From contig CAIZJW010000314.1 in assembly GCA_903933385.1 (NCBI GenBank), positions 1-38,558 on the forward strand: a stretch of 38,558 bases of DNA, given 5' to 3'. This DNA is from an uncultured Silvanigrella sp. GTDB lineage: Bacteria; Bdellovibrionota_B; Oligoflexia; Silvanigrellales; Silvanigrellaceae. The position numbers were made by a program, and so were the translations under genes. Positions 26,384 to 37,200 of the stretch are shown here, piece by piece (the first letter of the stretch is position 1; every line of letters starts with the position of its first letter). The notes below the pieces were generated by a model. That model ran no database searches. It saw nothing but the letters and a program-made list of their open reading frames with translations, and was not told the DNA's origin.

Positions 26384-27372
26384 ACCTAGGCTCTGCTCTT
26401 GGATACATGATGGCGCAGGCTGCAAACACCACATCGTGGTGGAAGCCCATTCAGGCATCTGCTCACGCCGGTGCTGTTGACACCCTATTCAACTTCATCA
26501 TGTACCTTTGTTTTTTCTTTTTTGTTCTTATCGTCGGAGCCATGGTTTACTTCATCGTGAAGTACCGCCGAAAGGGAAATGGCCCTGAGCGTACGAGTCC
26601 CATCAAGGGCAATCACACTCTTGAAATTGTCTGGAGTGTCATTCCCGGCATATTGCTCGTTCTCATTTTTGCGTGGGGCTTCAAAGACTGGCTCGCTATC
26701 GCAGTTGTTCCAGCCAATGCGATGGAAGTTCGCGTTTCGGGGCAAAAATGGAACTGGACATTTACCTATCCCAAAGAAGGAATTGTTTCAGCGGATCTGG
26801 TTGTTCCTGCGGGTCAACCTGTGAAACTCGTGATGACGTCTAAAGATGTTCTTCACAGTTTCTACATCCCCGATTTTCGCATCAAACGTGACGTAGTTCC
26901 GGGCAAATACTCGGTCCTTTGGTTCGAACCTTCGGAAGAAGCAACGCATCAAATCTATTGCACCGAATACTGCGGAACCGAGCACTCCAACATGCTATCG
27001 AAGGTTAAAGTCGTTTCGAGCGCAAAGTATGAAGAATGGCTTGCGAACGGTGGCGATGAAGATGGCGGCACCCCCGTTCCTCTCGCCGACAAAGGCAAAA
27101 AACTCTATGAGCAGCGCGGATGCGTTGCTTGCCACTCCATCGATGGAACCAACAAAGTTGGCCCGACCTGGAAGGGTTTGTACGGCTCGGCGCGCAAATT
27201 TACTGATGGCACATCGTTGGCTGCCGCCGATGAAAACTACATTCGCGAATCGATTCTCGTTCCCAACGCAAAAATTGTCGCCGGTTATGCTGGCGTGATG
27301 CCAAGCTATCAGGGCCAGCTCAACGACAAGCAGCTCGAATCCATCATTGAATATATCAAGACTTTGAAGTGA
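26380..27372 (+). CDS. coxB: Cytochrome c oxidase subunit II with fused cytochrome c (caa3 type)
   Basis: The 330-residue protein has two N-terminal membrane helices and a cupredoxin domain. The CuA ligands are all visible: His159 (DVLHSFYIP), Cys194, Cys198, His202 and Met205 ([12 protein letters not shown]). A C-terminal cytochrome c domain has CVACH at 248-252 and an axial Met candidate in [10 protein letters not shown], which makes it a caa3-type subunit. The GTG start overlaps the previous stop and has GAGGAG about eight bases upstream. Electrons from ActE would enter here. Confidence 0.95.
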   Translation: MNLGSALGYMMAQAANTTSWWKPIQASAHAGAVDTLFNFIMYLCFFFFVLIVGAMVYFIVKYRRKGNGPERTSPIKGNHTLEIVWSVIPGILLVLIFAWGFKDWLAIAVVPANAMEVRVSGQKWNWTFTYPKEGIVSADLVVPAGQPVKLVMTSKDVLHSFYIPDFRIKRDVVPGKYSVLWFEPSEEATHQIYCTEYCGTEHSNMLSKVKVVSSAKYEEWLANGGDEDGGTPVPLADKGKKLYEQRGCVACHSIDGTNKVGPTWKGLYGSARKFTDGTSLAAADENYIRESILVPNAKIVAGYAGVMPSYQGQLNDKQLESIIEYIKTLK

Positions 27373-27383
27373 GGAATTCCACC

Positions 27384-29072
27384 ATGGAAAGCAACCACAA
27401 CAACGTGCCTCAGTCCGCACATGCAGCTTCGGCTGGCGGAGCGGAGCCCAACTACATTAATGCGCACAAGGGCATCTGGTCGTGGATGACAACTGTCGAC
27501 CACAAACGCCTCGGGCTTATGTATCTCGTGGGTGTTCTCACCTTCTTTGGCTTGGGCGGAATTTTTGCGCTCTTGGTGCGTACTCAACTTCTCGGGCCCA
27601 TTTTTGGTGGTGCATCTGGAAAGCAAGAGTGGCTATTTAGCGGCGACACTTACAACAAACTCTTCACGCTCCACGGCGCGGTGATGGTCTTCCTCGTGAT
27701 CATTCCATCCATTCCGGCAAGCTTGGGAAATTTCTTTCTTCCCTTGATGCTTGGAGCCAAAGATGTTGCGTTTCCTAAGCTCAACTTAATGAGCTTTTAC
27801 GTGTACGTGCTTGGTGGTATTTTCTTGTTGTTCTCCATTTTCACAGGTGCGGTTGACACAGGATGGACATTTTACACCCCCTACTCATCCACAACATCAA
27901 CATCAGTCGTATCTGCGGTCATGGGTGTTTTTATCCTTGGATTCTCGTCCATCCTGACCGGCGTTAACTTCATTGTGACCATTCACAAAATGCGCGCACC
28001 TGGCCTCACTTGGGTACGCCTCCCATTGTTCGTTTGGGCGCAATACGCAACCTCTCTCATTCAAGTGCTCGCAACACCGGTTCTCGCAATCACCCTTATG
28101 CTCCTCGCAATCGAAAGAACGATGGGCATCGGAATTTTTGATGCAAAACTCGGCGGCGATCCTGTTTTGTTCCAGCACTTCTTCTGGTTCTATTCGCACC
28201 CTGCCGTTTACATCATGATTCTGCCAGCCTTCGGCGTGATCTCTGAAATCATCACGATCAACAGCCGCAAGCAGATCTTCGGATATAAAGCGATCGCGAT
28301 GTCGAGTGTCGCCATTGCCGTCATCGGCTTCCTCGTTTGGGGCCACCACATGTTCACGAGTGGTCAGTCTGAGCTTGCATCTGCAGTGTTCTCATTCCTA
28401 ACCTTCGCGGTAGCCATTCCTACAGCCATCAAAACGTTCAGCTGGGTTGCCACGATGTATGGCGGCTCACTGCGTATGAACTCTGCGATGTGGTATGCAC
28501 AAGCGTTCCTTTTCCTGTTCACTATCGGTGGTCTCACAGGCTTGTTCCTAGGAACCCTCTCTGTGGATATTCACCTCCACGACACCTATTTCGTTGTTGC
28601 TCACTTCCATTATGTGATGATGGGCGGAACAATGACGGCATTTGTGGGCGCATTGCATCACTGGTGGCCCAAAATGACAGGCCGGATGCTCAACGAGTTC
28701 TGGGGCAAGGTGAGTTGCTTCTTCGTCTTTGTTGGCTTCAACGTCACGTTCTTTTCCCAATTCCTTCTTGGAACCAAAGGCATGCCGCGTCGATACGCGA
28801 ACTACCTCCCAGAGTTCCAAACGTGGCACCAAATTTCCACAATCGGATCGTATCTGCTCGGATTGGGCTTTTTCATTACGCTCATCTACATGATTCAATC
28901 TCTTATCAATGGTGAGAAGGCTCCGAAGAATCCTTGGGGTGGTCTCTCACTTGAGTGGGAAACAGATTCACCTCCTATCGAGCACAACTTCCATGGTCAG
29001 CCCGTTGTAAATAACGGCCCCTACGAATTCCCTGAAATCGACCATTCTAAGTCAAACCGCGGAGGACACTGA
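27384..29072 (+). CDS. coxA: Cytochrome c oxidase subunit I
   Basis: The protein has 562 residues from the ATG at 27384, with AGGA about nine bases upstream. The twelve-helix haem-copper oxidase core is clear: heme a ligand in [10 protein letters not shown], CuB site [14 protein letters not shown] with the His-Tyr pair, WGHHMFTSG, and the haem ligands in [17 protein letters not shown]. The YSHPxV motif lacks the Glu of XGHPEV, so it belongs to the A2 class of haem-copper oxidases, as in other caa3 enzymes. It reduces oxygen and pumps protons. Confidence 0.96.
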   Translation: MESNHNNVPQSAHAASAGGAEPNYINAHKGIWSWMTTVDHKRLGLMYLVGVLTFFGLGGIFALLVRTQLLGPIFGGASGKQEWLFSGDTYNKLFTLHGAVMVFLVIIPSIPASLGNFFLPLMLGAKDVAFPKLNLMSFYVYVLGGIFLLFSIFTGAVDTGWTFYTPYSSTTSTSVVSAVMGVFILGFSSILTGVNFIVTIHKMRAPGLTWVRLPLFVWAQYATSLIQVLATPVLAITLMLLAIERTMGIGIFDAKLGGDPVLFQHFFWFYSHPAVYIMILPAFGVISEIITINSRKQIFGYKAIAMSSVAIAVIGFLVWGHHMFTSGQSELASAVFSFLTFAVAIPTAIKTFSWVATMYGGSLRMNSAMWYAQAFLFLFTIGGLTGLFLGTLSVDIHLHDTYFVVAHFHYVMMGGTMTAFVGALHHWWPKMTGRMLNEFWGKVSCFFVFVGFNVTFFSQFLLGTKGMPRRYANYLPEFQTWHQISTIGSYLLGLGFFITLIYMIQSLINGEKAPKNPWGGLSLEWETDSPPIEHNFHGQPVVNNGPYEFPEIDHSKSNRGGH

Positions 29073-29075
29073 GAC

Positions 29076-29771
29076 ATGGGTCAACAATCATCTCACTCAA
29101 CTGCGGCTGGCCATAATCATCCCAAGTACCTCGCGCATCACTTTGAATCGATGGAGCAACAAAACTCGTCGGGCAAGCTTGGAATGTGGCTTTTCCTCGG
29201 ACAGGAAGTGCTCTTTTTTAGCGGTTTGTTTCTTATGTATGTGCTCGCGCGCATGTTCTACCCTGACACCTTCCTTGCGGCACACGAGCTCCTCGATTGG
29301 AAGCTTGGTGCACTAAATACGATTTTCTTGCTCACCAGTTCCTTAACCATGGCCCTCGCCGTGCGAGGCGCACAGGTCAACAGTCAACCTCAAATGTATT
29401 GGAATATCGTTGCCACTATCGTGCTCGGTGGGGCATTCATGGTCGTGAAGTACATCGAGTACTCGCACAAATTTCATGATGGCTTGTTGCCCGGCCACTT
29501 CTTCGATGCTGCTAAGGCAATGCACAACGGAGTTCCTGCAAATATTCCTGGCGCCCCAGCGGTTTTCTTTGCAATTTACTTTATCATGACAGGCACACAT
29601 GGTTTGCACGTACTGATTGGTATGGGCCTCATGCTATGGCTCCTGGTGCGTATCAAGCGCGGCGACTTCAATTCAGAGAACCACGTTTATCTTGAAAATG
29701 TTGGCCTCTACTGGCACATCGTCGACCTCATCTGGATTTTCTTGTTCCCACTTCTCTATCTTGTGCGCTGA
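29076..29771 (+). CDS. coxC: Cytochrome c oxidase subunit III
   Basis: The 231-residue protein has five to seven membrane helices. It contains typical subunit III blocks: GKLGMWLFLGQEVLFFSGLF near the start, a Glu within a membrane segment (KYIEYSHKF), FIMTGTHGLHVLIGMG and a closing YWHIVDLIWIFLFPLLYL. It stabilises the catalytic core and may bind lipids. Its start follows coxA by three bases. Confidence 0.95.
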   Translation: MGQQSSHSTAAGHNHPKYLAHHFESMEQQNSSGKLGMWLFLGQEVLFFSGLFLMYVLARMFYPDTFLAAHELLDWKLGALNTIFLLTSSLTMALAVRGAQVNSQPQMYWNIVATIVLGGAFMVVKYIEYSHKFHDGLLPGHFFDAAKAMHNGVPANIPGAPAVFFAIYFIMTGTHGLHVLIGMGLMLWLLVRIKRGDFNSENHVYLENVGLYWHIVDLIWIFLFPLLYLVR

Positions 29772-29789
29772 TTTGGAGGACATCTCAAA

Positions 29790-30206
29790 ATGTTTCAGAA
29801 GCTTCGCAGTCTTGTCCTAAAATCAGCATCACCTGCACATGGCGGAGAGCACGGCTCTCAGCCACATGTGCTGCCACTGAAAACCTACTTTGCCGTTTTC
29901 GGTGCACTCTTGGTGCTTACAGTTCTCACCGTTGTGGTGTCGGTCATTGGCCTTCCTCAACCAACAGCAATTATCGTTGCTATGGTTGTTGCTGCGGTCA
30001 AAGCATCCCTCGTTGTGCTTTGGTTTATGCACCTCAAATACGACGACCGCTTTTACAGCTTGATATTTATTATTTCTCTGTTTTTCCTCGCCCTGTTCTT
30101 TATTTTCACGTCGATGGATGTTCTGAGCCGTGGACAAGTGAATGAGGAAGAGAGCTTCTTCTCGCAAGATGGAATTCAACTGCGCAAAGATTTCATGAAG
30201 AAGTAA
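29790..30206 (+). CDS. coxD: Cytochrome c oxidase subunit IV family protein
   Basis: The 138-residue protein has three membrane helices in about residues 28-110. The VKASLVVLWFMHLKYD block is the family signature of prokaryotic subunit IV (CtaF/CyoD type). A soluble N-terminal segment and a C-terminal tail with a run of acidic residues flank the core. The preceding TGGAGG sequence lies a few bases before the start. It is the last gene of the operon and is followed 14 bases later by a strong terminator. Confidence 0.9.
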   Translation: MFQKLRSLVLKSASPAHGGEHGSQPHVLPLKTYFAVFGALLVLTVLTVVVSVIGLPQPTAIIVAMVVAAVKASLVVLWFMHLKYDDRFYSLIFIISLFFLALFFIFTSMDVLSRGQVNEEESFFSQDGIQLRKDFMKK

Positions 30207-30219
30207 ATTTCTCGCAGAT

Positions 30220-30267
30220 GCATTAAAAAGCCCCGGTGGTCGCAAGAACACCGGGGCTTTTTAATGC
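30220..30267. terminator. Strong bidirectional intrinsic terminator
   Basis: GCATTAAAAAGCCCCGGTG and its exact reverse complement form a perfect 19-bp stem with a 10-base loop. A-runs on the left arm and T-runs on the right arm make it work on both strands. It separates the end of the oxidase operon from the convergent fabH gene. Confidence 0.93.
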
Positions 30268-30297
30268 CAGTTATTTCGCCGTTAAAATGCAGTTTTC

Positions 30298-31329
30298 TTA
30301 CCAACGAATGAGATTACATCCCCACGTGAATCCAGCACCAAAGGCCAAGGTCATAACAAGCTGACCCTCTTTGAGCTTTCCTTGTTCGGTTGCTTCCGAC
30401 ATACAGATTGGAATTGTGGCAGCGGTTGTATTCCCATATTTCTGGATGTTGTTAAATACGCGATCTTCAGACACTCCCAGTTTCTCACGCACAGCTTCAT
30501 TGATGCGCAGGTTTGCCTGATGAGGAAGAACTAAATCGAGCTCAGATGGTGAAATACCATTTCGTTCAAGAAGATTCGATGCAGCCTCAACCATGCGCGT
30601 CACTGCATTCTTGAAAACCACCCGGCCGTCCATTTTCGGGTGAATGTCACCCGCATCAATTGCAGCTTGGGTCATGAAGCCGGGAACCACTGATCCGGGT
30701 GCCTTCAAAAACAAAAGCTGAGCCCCTGAACCGTCGCTGCCCATGATGGAATCGATCACACCACGAACGTTGTTCTTAGCACTCGGTGCCTCGCCGCCTG
30801 CGCAAGCCTGAGCTTCGACAATCAGTGCTCCGGCTCCATCTCCGAACAACACAGCCATGTCTCGTCCGCGGTTTGTTCTTTCTAGAATGGGCGATTGCAC
30901 TTCGGAGCAAACAAGTAGAATGCGCTTTGCAAAACCTGCTCGTATGTAGGCGTCGGCAGTCGCGAGACCATAAATTAGGCCACTGCACTGAGCACGCACG
31001 TCGAGGGCCGGCACATGCGCCATCCCGAGCTTATTCTGAAGCACTGTGCCGATTCCCGGGAAAAAGAAATCAGGCGAAAGAGTGGCTCCGATAATCATGT
31101 CGCAGTCTTGGGGTGTCACTCCAGCCCTTGAGCAGGCCATTTGAATGGCTGGCAGTGCCAAATCGGTCGTTGTTGTTCCGGGTTCCACAAAGCGCCGCTC
31201 ACGGATGCCCGTGCGCTCTACAATCCAGTCGTCGCTGGTGTCCATGAACTTCGAAAGGTCGAAATTTGTGACAACCTGGGAAGGTAGATTATGTCCAACC
31301 CCACGCACAACCGTCCGCATTCTTTCCAT
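30298..31329 (-). CDS. fabH: 3-oxoacyl-ACP synthase III
   Basis: The 343-residue protein is a FabH-type condensing enzyme that starts fatty acid synthesis by joining acyl-CoA with malonyl-ACP. The Cys-His-Asn triad is intact: Cys115 in RAQCSGL, His270 in LPHQANLRI and Asn300 in YGNTTAATIP. The opening GVGHNLPSQVVTN and DDWIVERTGIRERR are typical. AAGGAG lies six bases before the ATG at 31329, which decides the start over an in-frame Met three codons later. The gene stands alone here; the usual plsX and fabD neighbours are absent, so a dedicated role in a modified fatty-acid pathway cannot be excluded. Confidence 0.95.
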   Translation of the reverse strand: MERMRTVVRGVGHNLPSQVVTNFDLSKFMDTSDDWIVERTGIRERRFVEPGTTTTDLALPAIQMACSRAGVTPQDCDMIIGATLSPDFFFPGIGTVLQNKLGMAHVPALDVRAQCSGLIYGLATADAYIRAGFAKRILLVCSEVQSPILERTNRGRDMAVLFGDGAGALIVEAQACAGGEAPSAKNNVRGVIDSIMGSDGSGAQLLFLKAPGSVVPGFMTQAAIDAGDIHPKMDGRVVFKNAVTRMVEAASNLLERNGISPSELDLVLPHQANLRINEAVREKLGVSEDRVFNNIQKYGNTTAATIPICMSEATEQGKLKEGQLVMTLAFGAGFTWGCNLIRW

Positions 31330-31482
31330 GATTTTCTCCTTCCAGCGAAGCCTGACTTGGTGACTGGCGGGAGTTTATCTGTATTTTTCTTCCTTGCCCA
31401 ATTTTCTAGCCCACAGGTTCTTTCGAATTTGGCGGCCTGCCTGCATTGATGTTAAGCAAGATGGGTTCAGAGGAGCCCAAAC

Positions 31483-33252
31483 ATGCTCATACGGCTGCAC
31501 ATTCAAAATTTAGCAATCGCCGAGAATGTCTGCGTCTCGTTAACTCGAGGCTTAAATATCATCACCGGTGAAACAGGAGCCGGCAAATCACTTCTCGTAG
31601 ATGGTCTGGCGTTGCTTCGGGGCGCCAAGGCTGATGCTGGTCTGATTCGCGACGGCAACGATTCAGCATCAGTCACTGGAACATTCAAACTCCCGCAGAG
31701 CTCAGCTGTTTGGGCCCAACTTGAAACCCACGGATGCCTCAGAGACTCCGAAGCACCCGACGAAGTCACATTGCGCAGGGTGCTCAGCCGTACGGGCAAG
31801 CACCGCTCCTATTTGAACGACACTCAAATCAGCACGAGAGTTTTGCAAGAGATAGCAGCAGAACTCATCGACATCAGCAGCCAATTTGAAAATCAAAAAC
31901 TACTGAATTCCGACACTCACACCCTGTATCTTGATGAGTTTGTTGAAACCACTGAACTCCGCGAGAAGTTTCAATCGACCTGGCAGGGCGCCTGGACTCT
32001 GATTTCTGAAATCGAGCGCCTAGAAAAAGAACTTGCTTTGCAAAAAAGAGAACAAGATCTCTGCCAGTTTGAACTCGATCAAATTGAGCAGGCCGATCTG
32101 CGCGACGATGAATGGGCCCAAGTGCAAAGAATGGTTGGTTTAGGCCAAAAAGCAGTCCATGCAGCGCGGCTTACAGCCGATATTCGCATGATGGTCTCGG
32201 ATTCTGAGCACAGTTGTTTGTCACAGTTGAGCTTGTGTCGTCGGTCCATTGAACGTCTTCTGAAACTTGCAGGCTCCGAAAAAATTCCTCTGGGAATTGA
32301 AAAAATCGATGAGATTTCGGCCCATGTTGAAGAACTACTGCAACAACTCGATTCAACCGAAGATGTTTTTCGCATCGACGAACACGATCTTCAAGAATCC
32401 TTAGCGCGATCTGAAATCTACAACACACTTCTGCAAAAATTTGGCCCTACGCTCGATCATGTTCGTGCTCATCGCGAGCACTGCATCAAAACACTTTCGC
32501 TGAGTAATGCGCTTCAAGAAGATATCTCACGCAAACAAAAAAAACTCACACAATCCATCACAGCATCGCTGACTCAAGCGAGAGAGCTCTCACAACGCCG
32601 TGCAGCCGGATTGTCTGCGCTTAGCAATTCAATTCAAAAAGCTCTTGCTGAACTGGGCATGCCTCGCACGCGATTTCTTTGCGAACTGCAGCGCAACAGC
32701 CTCGCAACTTCACCACGAAGCGTAAATGCAGAAACACTCAGCAGCATAAACCCAGACGAAATTGAAACGTTCCTGATGCTCAGCCGCAGTGGCGCTGAAC
32801 GTGCTCAATTCCTCATGAGTGCCAATGCTGGTATCGCCCCGCAACCTATCGAACGTGTCGCCAGTGGAGGCGAACTTTCTCGCACCATGCTTGCTATCAA
32901 GAGTGTGTTATTTGAAGACGGAGCAATGAGTGTTTTCGTATTCGATGAAATAGACACCGGAATAAGTGGCAGCATTGCATCGAAAGTCGGCCGAAAAATG
33001 GCTGAGTTCTGTGCCAAAAGACAGGCCCTCTGCATCACCCATTTGGCACAGGTCGCCTGCTTCGCCAACTGCCATTTTATTGCCACGAAAGCCCTCAAAA
33101 AAGGGAAAACAGTGGCAGAAATAAAAGTAGCCTCTGCGCAAGAGCGAGTTCATGCGCTGGCAGGAATGGTTGCGGGAGAGCGCGTTACAAAAGAAAGTCT
33201 CGCGCAGGCGCAAGCCCTCCTCAAGGAAGCACAGGGAGAGTTGAGTCCATGA
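31483..33252 (+). CDS. recN: DNA repair protein RecN
   Basis: The 589-residue SMC-like ATPase has Walker A GETGAGKS at residues 29-36. A long coiled-coil region spans about 160-430, with a conserved RREQDLCQFELDQIEQADL-like stretch near its start. The C-terminal ATPase half carries ASGGELSRTMLAIK (signature) and VFDEIDTGISG (Walker B). It acts in recombinational repair of double-strand breaks. AGGAG precedes the start. It overlaps the next gene by four bases (ATGA). No LexA box could be recognised in the 150-base gap to fabH. Confidence 0.95.
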   Translation: MLIRLHIQNLAIAENVCVSLTRGLNIITGETGAGKSLLVDGLALLRGAKADAGLIRDGNDSASVTGTFKLPQSSAVWAQLETHGCLRDSEAPDEVTLRRVLSRTGKHRSYLNDTQISTRVLQEIAAELIDISSQFENQKLLNSDTHTLYLDEFVETTELREKFQSTWQGAWTLISEIERLEKELALQKREQDLCQFELDQIEQADLRDDEWAQVQRMVGLGQKAVHAARLTADIRMMVSDSEHSCLSQLSLCRRSIERLLKLAGSEKIPLGIEKIDEISAHVEELLQQLDSTEDVFRIDEHDLQESLARSEIYNTLLQKFGPTLDHVRAHREHCIKTLSLSNALQEDISRKQKKLTQSITASLTQARELSQRRAAGLSALSNSIQKALAELGMPRTRFLCELQRNSLATSPRSVNAETLSSINPDEIETFLMLSRSGAERAQFLMSANAGIAPQPIERVASGGELSRTMLAIKSVLFEDGAMSVFVFDEIDTGISGSIASKVGRKMAEFCAKRQALCITHLAQVACFANCHFIATKALKKGKTVAEIKVASAQERVHALAGMVAGERVTKESLAQAQALLKEAQGELSP

Positions 33253-34295
33253 GCACACAGCAACAGCTCGAAGTTCCTCAAAAACCGGATCAAAGAGTCC
33301 AGAATCAGGAATCTTCCCCACAACTCGCCGCAGTTGCCTATTTGAACATGTTGCCGTTCTTCGCGGGAAACAGCCAGTTCCAACTCCTCTCCTCTCCCCA
33401 ATCTCTCAATCTGAACGGCAGTCGCTTTGATGCCTATTGCTCGTCACTCATTGCCGGCTTACAGGCAGGCAAAACCCCTCTGAGCTCAACACTTGGAGTT
33501 TTTTCATGCGGTGCGGTGATGAGCGTGTTCATTGAACCCGTGCTGCACAAAGAGAGTCATGAAGTTTTTTGGCAACAGCTGAGCAAACTTTGGATGCATC
33601 ATCATCCGAGTCCAATTGAAGCTCTCGGCAATCATGAACATCATGGAACAATTGTCTTGCGATCCTCTGGTGAAAGCGCTCAATCTATTTGGATGTTTGA
33701 GGTTTTATGCGCTCTTGCTGGATTCAATGTCGAAGTGCTTAACGACGATGCTCCTGGAATTTCGCCCGACCCAGAAAAACCATTGCCCGAGGCCAAACTC
33801 TTCATTGGCGACAAAGCTCTTCTGCGACGCAAAAATGCACCACATGCGTTGCGCCTTGATCTCGGTGAGCTCTGGACTCAACACACAGGTTACAAAGCGT
33901 GGTTTGCCGCGTGGTTTGCAGGACAGCCCCAGTCTGCATACTCTGTTGAAAATATCGAGACGGTGCTTTCCAAGCAAATCGATGAATGGAGCAAGGCCAG
34001 TGAATTTTCTCGCTGGTGTCAGTGCTATTCATTCCTCGAAACCAACGCAAAATCGCTTTTCAACTTTGGCCAAACCGAAGATCTACAAGAACTGAGAGAA
34101 ACACTCGTCGATTATTTCGCCTGCCTCGAACACAGAATCGACGCACAAGAGGGGCAAGTACTTTTGGGGTTTTATCTCAACGTAAACACTGCATTCGAAG
34201 CTTGGAGCAAAACAACACCGGCGCAGGACACTGAAAAAATGTCGCATACGCCGGTTATTGTAAAATCACTTCAAGGTCACTTTGCGAGCACGTGA
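33249..34295 (+). CDS. MqnA-like protein (chorismate dehydratase family, futalosine menaquinone pathway)
   Basis: The 348-residue protein has the MqnA/MqnD periplasmic-binding-protein fold. The diagnostic blocks are AAVAYLNMLPF (with the conserved Asn), a CGAVMSVFIEPV strand, LFIGDKALL and LDLGELWTQHTGYKAWFAAWFAG. MqnA turns chorismate into 3-enolpyruvylbenzoate, the first step of the futalosine route to menaquinone, the quinol that ACIII would oxidise. It is longer than the usual 270-290 residues, with about 25 extra residues at the N-terminus and about 50 at the C-terminus, and several positions are divergent. Orthology with MqnA is therefore likely but not certain. It overlaps recN by four bases and the convergent subtilase gene by 19 bases. 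Confidence 0.78.
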   Translation: MSTQQQLEVPQKPDQRVQNQESSPQLAAVAYLNMLPFFAGNSQFQLLSSPQSLNLNGSRFDAYCSSLIAGLQAGKTPLSSTLGVFSCGAVMSVFIEPVLHKESHEVFWQQLSKLWMHHHPSPIEALGNHEHHGTIVLRSSGESAQSIWMFEVLCALAGFNVEVLNDDAPGISPDPEKPLPEAKLFIGDKALLRRKNAPHALRLDLGELWTQHTGYKAWFAAWFAGQPQSAYSVENIETVLSKQIDEWSKASEFSRWCQCYSFLETNAKSLFNFGQTEDLQELRETLVDYFACLEHRIDAQEGQVLLGFYLNVNTAFEAWSKTTPAQDTEKMSHTPVIVKSLQGHFAST

Positions 34296-37200
34296 ACAGG
34301 TAAGTTCACAAGCGCAACGCCCGCCTGGTTGGCAAGTTTGCAATCCCCTGCAATTTCATATTGGCCACTTTTGAAAAGAGCTTCCTGCAGAAGTCCACTC
34401 TTTGATGCATCAAATCCATACTCGACTTTGAACGAGCCAGCCGAACCTTCCTTCGGAGAGATTCGCAAGGTTCCTATTTCGGGAAGAGGTGCGTTGATAA
34501 TTTCAGTTGCGGAGAACAAAGCTGAAGATGCTGGAACCTCAAACGGATCAACACGCAGCGCGTAATATTTACCAGCTTTGGGCAGGAATACCGCTCGTTC
34601 TTCAGCAGCTGCATTTCCGCTTGCGGCAACTTGCTTGCATTCCTTCAGCTCGGCGTCATCGCATTCATCGATGAGAATATCGATATCCAATCCGGCTACA
34701 ACCGATGTTGTTGTGATGGTCACCGTTCCTGCATCAGCAGCGTAGGTGCGCGCCAGAACTCCAGCTGCCGAGGGAACAACCACAACACCACCATCTTTAG
34801 CTATCTCGTGTTTTGTGCGCCCCAGGAGTGCGTTGAGACGAATAACACTCTTTGCTGCATCAGGGTTCGCATCGAATGTACTTTCCTTCAACGTGGCTTC
34901 GAATTCTCCAGCAGACACCGTTGTAGGAGTCAGATTGAGAGGAGCGAGTTCAGAGAAGGTGGCATAGTCGATTGCGAGCTTGTAAGTGCTGAGTGGAAAT
35001 TGGAATCGACCGAAGACATGAATATCCCAGATCCCCGCTGCCGGATTCAGTTCACTGAACTTGGCCACACGTCGGTTCGAAATGGCAGCTCCCAATGAAT
35101 TACAGCTCGCCGCAACTCCGGCAGAACCTGCTAAATCAGCTGGTTCGGCAACGTTGCTCCCTTTGAGAACCATTAAGCCAGCAGCCGAACATTGTGGCTT
35201 TCCTTCGTCACTCGTCAGCGGAACTTCAAGAGCGATGCGCAACACGCTCACTCCTTCGGGAACCCGCACGTAGTGGCGATCGACCATGAAACTTTTAACT
35301 TGCCCTTGTTGACTAAACTGGGCCTGCAGAGCAGCTGAGTGATGCGGCATGGTCAAGTAAACAGGAATTTCAAACGCAGCCACTGCGTCACGACGTCCGT
35401 CAACAACTCGATAAGCACGAATTATAGCTCCGTGATCACCTGGTGAAAGTTGTCCAATTGCGTCTTTCTTAACACAGACAAAAAGAGAGCTTGCACGCAG
35501 TGGATTTAATGCAGGTCCTGGCTGCTCTCCGACTGGATTCTCAATTGCTCCCGAACCAATTAAAGTCAGAATTTTATTCTCAGGCGTTGAGTTCTCGTCG
35601 CATGAAGTGCTCTGTGGAACACCGACTTTCAGCCACGGCAAACGTGAACCATAGAAAACAGTTTCAAGCTCAAAGGATTCAGCACTGGTGTTCAACTGTC
35701 GCAATAATTCGCCCACATCGCTGCGACCCAACGCAGATAATGGAAGTTTTCTAGTAAAATGGACTTCAACCAACTTGTCGGATTCTTTGTCGCTAAGCCA
35801 AATTCCCTGACCGAACTTGCGCTCTTTTGTTTCTTCGCCGAGTTGTGTACCAGTGCCAAACGATTGGTTGCCATCATATTTTTTGCCATTACCCATCGTG
35901 CGCAACACGCGAACATTATAATCCAGAGCAACGTTTCTCTTCGTTAAATCTCGCTCGTTGGCAACAACTCCTGAACTCAATTGCACTGAAGCCTTCTTTT
36001 TCAAAAGCTCCCATGCTTCAGGAAGAGAAACCATTCCGTAACCTTGGTCAATCCAGGTGTAGATCCCCTTGCGAGCCTCGCCTGTTGCGGGATTATATGA
36101 TGACACTTGAAAGGGACGCGCCGAGTCGAGAAGCACACGACGCAAAGTCAGAGCATCTGTGGGCAAAGGCTGACTTGGTTTTTTTTCGTTGTAGGCCAAA
36201 GCAGCATCAAGCAAAAGTGCCGCCGCACCAGCAGCAGCAGGTGCCGCCATCGAAGTCCCCCAATACACATCAGCGCCCGAGCGAAAGCCAGGTGCTGAAT
36301 TGAGTTGAATGACACTCAATTGCGTTCCAGGTGCAGAAATATTTGGCTTAAATCCTCCAGCTGCACTGGGGCCACGCGAACTAAAATACATCATAAAATC
36401 GTCGTCGCCTGATTCGTTGCTGTCTATCGGCGAACCACGACCAATCCAATTGTATTGCCGAAGAATCATATTTGGAGTTGCCGTGGCAGCGACACTCAGC
36501 GCATGGCGCGCGGTTGATGGACTTCCAACTGTTTGGCGTCCAGGGCCCGAGTTACCTGCAGAGATCACAAAAAGCACATTATAAAGCTCAGTGAGACGAT
36601 TTATGACCGTTTCCTGAACTCCATACCCATCGTTGTCGGCACTCAAACCACCCAACGACATGTTGATAATTCGCGCCCCACTTTGAGCCAAATCGATGAT
36701 CGCGCGAGTTGCGTTGCAGCCGCCATTGTTCGAGCAGACACGATTCACCATTAAATTCGCTTCAGGAGAAACACCACGAGCCAGGGTTCCCAAAGAATCG
36801 TTGCTCAACGTTTTGCCTGCACCAATAATACCTGAGACGTGGCTGCCATGATTGCCCGGATCAAAACCAACAAGTGCAACCCGGGTGAGTTTCAATGCAG
36901 CTTCGTCAGAGGTGAGCGGAGCAACCTCTACTTCCGTGAACGAAAGGCCAAGTCGCTCACTCATGACGTCTTGAACGTCAGCCGACGAGTTGAAGTCTCG
37001 CAAAGCCTTGCTGGCTTTGAAATTTCCAGTGCCACTGAAATCGATCCATGCCTTTTGTGGACGTCGTTCTATTGCAGGGACGTGAAAGAAATAAAAAGAG
37101 TCATCAATTTTGCCATTGCCATTGATGTCAACTTTCTCATCACGGGTTGCAAAGGCGGCTTCATTGATAACACCCAATCTTACGGAAGATTCGGGTTGTT

